Assembly (NCBI GenBank): GCA_949358305.1
Contig: OX442315.1
Span: forward strand, 23,834,427-23,898,426
Direction: 5' to 3'
Length of the DNA stretch: 64,000 nt
Source: Strigamia acuminata
Taxonomy: Eukaryota; Arthropoda; Chilopoda; Geophilomorpha; Linotaeniidae
The notes under the pieces were generated by a model. The model saw only the letters and a list, made by a program, of their open reading frames with translations. It was not told the origin of the DNA and did no database searches. The stretch's first letter is position 1, and each line of letters begins with the position of its first letter. Positions 61,292-64,000 of the stretch are shown here, piece after piece. The translations under genes and the position numbers were made by a program.

Positions 61292-64000
61292 ATGGCACAA
61301 AATAGTAAAACTGAGGCCGAAGATGATAAGCTTTTACAGTTTCATGAAATGGGTTTGGATAATCGTATTCTTAAGGTAAATATAACATGATTTCGTATTG
61401 GTGGTACGTTCGAAATTTACGAAAACAATTTTCACTGTTTTAGGCCATAAGCAAGTTAGGATGGGCAGAACCGACTTTAATCCAGGAAAGAGCTATTCCA
61501 TTGGCTTTGGAAGGAAAAGATATTTTGGCTAGAGCCCGTACAGGTTCGGGAAAAACTGCTGCTTTCGCTATTCCGATAATCCAACTCATTTTGCAACGAA
61601 AACAGGTGAATTAATGACGAAAAAAGTAAAGAATCAAGCGTTTTAATGTTGTTTTCTTACATAGTTCGCCAAAGTTCAGTCTACGAAAGCTCTTGTTATG
61701 GCCCCAACTAAAGAGTTATGCAGACAAATTATGAAAAACTTCACACAATTGACTGGTAGTTGTTCCAGAGAAATTCGATGTGTTGACATCTCTATAAATG
61801 GAGAATTGGAGGCTCAGAGGTAGTGGATTTAAATAAATAACAAAAATGTATTGATTATTATTATTATTATTTTTTTAGAGTTCTTCTTGTAGATAAACCA
61901 GACGTCGTCATTGGTACCCCGGCCCGCATCAAGGCTCATTTGGAGGCGGAAAACATTAATTTGAAAGAATCTTTAGAATTATTAGCTATTGACGAAGCTG
62001 ATCTTGTATTTTCGTTTGGTTACGAGCAAGACATAAAAGCTATTATGAGGTATTTAATTATTATTTATTAAATTAAGTTAAAAATTGAGAATTGGCATTT
62101 ATTCATATCGTAACGTATTAATTTGCAGTGGACTTCCCGAATACTATCAAGCATTTCTAATGTCTGCAACGTTGTCCGATGAGGTTAAGTTACTGAAGAA
62201 ACTTACATTACATAATCCGGTTACGTTAAAGTTGGAAGAACCTTTACTGCCGTCTACGGAGCAGTTAACTCAGTATCACATAAAGTATATTTATTTCATT
62301 TTTGTTTGTTGGATTTTACTACTATTTTTTTTTTTAAAACAATAGGTGTGAAGAGGAGGAAAAATTTGTCATCATTTACGCTTTGTTAAAATTGAATTTA
62401 ATCCGGGGAAAATCGATTATATTTATGACTTCGGTTGACAGGTGTTTCAAGTAAGAAAATTGGCTTTTGCTTATGTTTTTAAAAAGAATTCATATTTAAA
62501 CCGAGTGAATATTACACAGGATGAAATTATATTTGGAGCAATTTGCGATCCAATCTTGCATACTGAATTGCGAATTACCAATATCATCTCGGTGCCACAT
62601 TGTGTCGCAGTTTAACGATGGATTGTACGACATCATCATAGCATCTGATGATAAAACATTATCAGAACCAGCTGAAGCCCCTAAAAAAACGTAAACTGAC
62701 GCGTTAATTATACATTAATTTAGATTTTGATCACTTTTGTGTTTGTTTTTTCAGAAAGTTCAAACGTGATAAGGAGTACAGTTCAGCGCGCGGTATCGAT
62801 TTCCAATTTGTTTCTAACGTAATAAATTTCGATTTTCCGCCGAGCGTTAATTCTTATATCCACCGTGTTGGAAGGTGCGTAACATTAATGCAGCATTGAA
62901 TCGTGACTGAAGTTTAACTTTTAGAACTGCACGTGGGAGTAACAGCGGAAGCGCCTTATCATTTATATCTGTGAGCGAAATGCCAATTATGAAAGACGTC
63001 GAAGAATTTCTGGCTAAACAGCAGAAAGGTGAGCTATTGATTGTTTTTTTTTTCTTTAAATTTGTTTCGTAAATTTATTTATTTTTTTTTTTTTTATGTA
63101 TAGCCGGTCATTCAATATTTAAGCCATTTCAATTTCCAATGGAAAAAGTAGAAGGATTCAGATATCGTTCGCGTGATGCTTATCGAGCAGTTACGCGGGT
63201 TGCGATACGGGAAGCACGATTAAAGGAGATTAAGAGGGAGCTTTTGAATTCCCACAAACTAAAGGTAATTGATAAACAAACATTTTTCTAAGTTCACACA
63301 CAGAATAAATGTTTTTACAGACTTATTTTGAAGACAATCCGAGAGATTTACAAATTCTTCGCCACGACCGAACACTCCATACAATCAAAATTCATAAGCA
63401 TTTGAAAGATGTTCCCGATTATCTAGGTAAATGTTTAATTGAGTTGTTAGTTTCTTTTCGAATTATTTTTAATACGTGTTCGTGTAGTGCCAGAGAGCTT
63501 AAAGCATTTAGCTGATAAACAGAAGAAGGCGAAAAAGGATAAACCAACGACTCAACTAACGAGAGCTGAAAGGAAATTTAAGGTACGTTAACCGACCTAA
63601 AAAAAAATCCATTACTCGCCCAACCCGGGTCATTTGAAATACATGAAATTTCAGAAAGAAAATAAAAACAGTTTTGGAGGTCAAAATTGATCATAGGTTG
63701 GAGTGGGGACTGGGGAGGGTTAAATTGATTTTTTATTCTAACTTGTTGAATCACTTTATTTTTTTTAAAATCATTTTTTTTAATTCTGATTTTCTTTTGA
63801 GAGTTTGTGGGTTGCTGACATAACCACGCTTTTATTTGATGTAGAACCTTGCTCAAATATTTGTACATTAGAATTATTACAGTTATTGAATTTTGTTATG
63901 CAACTTGTACGAGTAACTAAGTTATTGATGCTTTATATTTCTCTTTTCAGAAACGAAAAGCAGATCCGTTAAAAAGTTTAAGCTTTGAAGGATTTAAAAA
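61292..64000 (+). CDS. DDX56: DEAD-box RNA helicase DDX56 (Dbp9), 3' end cut
   Basis: Nucleolar helicase for 60S subunit assembly. Exons: 61292-61375, 61444-61605, 61665-61819, 61879-62049, 62129-62284, 62346-62450, 62520-62690, 62755-62874, 62925-63028, 63104-63264, 63321-63426, 63488-63582 and 63951 to the window edge, with all phases consistent. Motifs: Q motif [19 protein letters not shown], motif [12 protein letters not shown], Ia PTKELCRQI, motif [17 protein letters not shown], motif [28 protein letters not shown] (motif V region) and [18 protein letters not shown] (VI). The tail [37 protein letters not shown] and VPDYL is specific for DDX56. The last part is Lys-rich. Only the final few residues and the stop lie outside. 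Confidence 0.97.

Overview
The window is nuclear DNA of an insect. The evidence is AT-rich DNA, short GT-AG introns of about 50-100 bp, dense conserved eukaryotic genes, two small secreted odorant-binding-like genes, and CCTAA-type (TTAGG) telomere-like islands. The order of insect cannot be fixed from the sequence alone. All gene models below were spliced by hand from both strands. Reading frames and intron phases were checked by arithmetic, but no alignment or transcript data were available.

Layout. 1-1671 is the 5' part of SNRNP200/Brr2 (minus). 1.7-8.2 kb is mobile-element debris and minisatellites (Tc1 relic, LINE 3' end, 280-bp direct repeat). 8.2-10.1 kb is DDX47 (minus), with an inverted CCAAT-containing repeat at its 5' end. 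11.5-15.7 kb is a 62-bp satellite array interrupted twice by telomere-like islands and flanked by 15-bp inverted copies of a GTGGCGCCATCTATG motif. 16.8-25.15 kb is a higher-order tandem array with a 2,655-bp period. Each unit carries intron-like modules on the minus strand. 25.2-31.3 kb is a second set of duplicated modules with minus-strand splice-site signatures, a TIR element of 866 bp and a 21-bp minisatellite.

31.7-34 kb holds two tandem seven-exon secreted Cys-rich genes. 34.1-36 kb holds two small genes I do not recognise, convergent with each other. 36.4-37.7 kb is PPT2 (plus), ending 49 bp from the end of DALRD3 (minus, 37.7-39.45 kb). DALRD3 is divergent from SRSF10 (plus, 39.6-41.1 kb), which contains a U12-type intron beginning ATATCCTTT. 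42.0-54.9 kb is the LIM-domain-binding cofactor LDB1/Chip (minus) with long introns and several X-box-like motifs. 55.9-57.6 kb is COX15 (plus), 57.9-61.1 kb DHX15 (minus) and 61.3-64 kb DDX56 (plus, cut by the edge).

Functionally the unique part is rich in RNA-processing genes: SNRNP200, DHX15 and SRSF10 for splicing, DDX47 and DDX56 for ribosome biogenesis, and DALRD3 for tRNA modification. PPT2 is lysosomal, COX15 makes mitochondrial heme A, and Chip is a transcription cofactor. The least explained part is 11.5-31 kb. Its two repeat systems look like nested tandem amplification of exon-intron modules on the minus strand. This could be a non-coding transcription unit or decayed mobile DNA.
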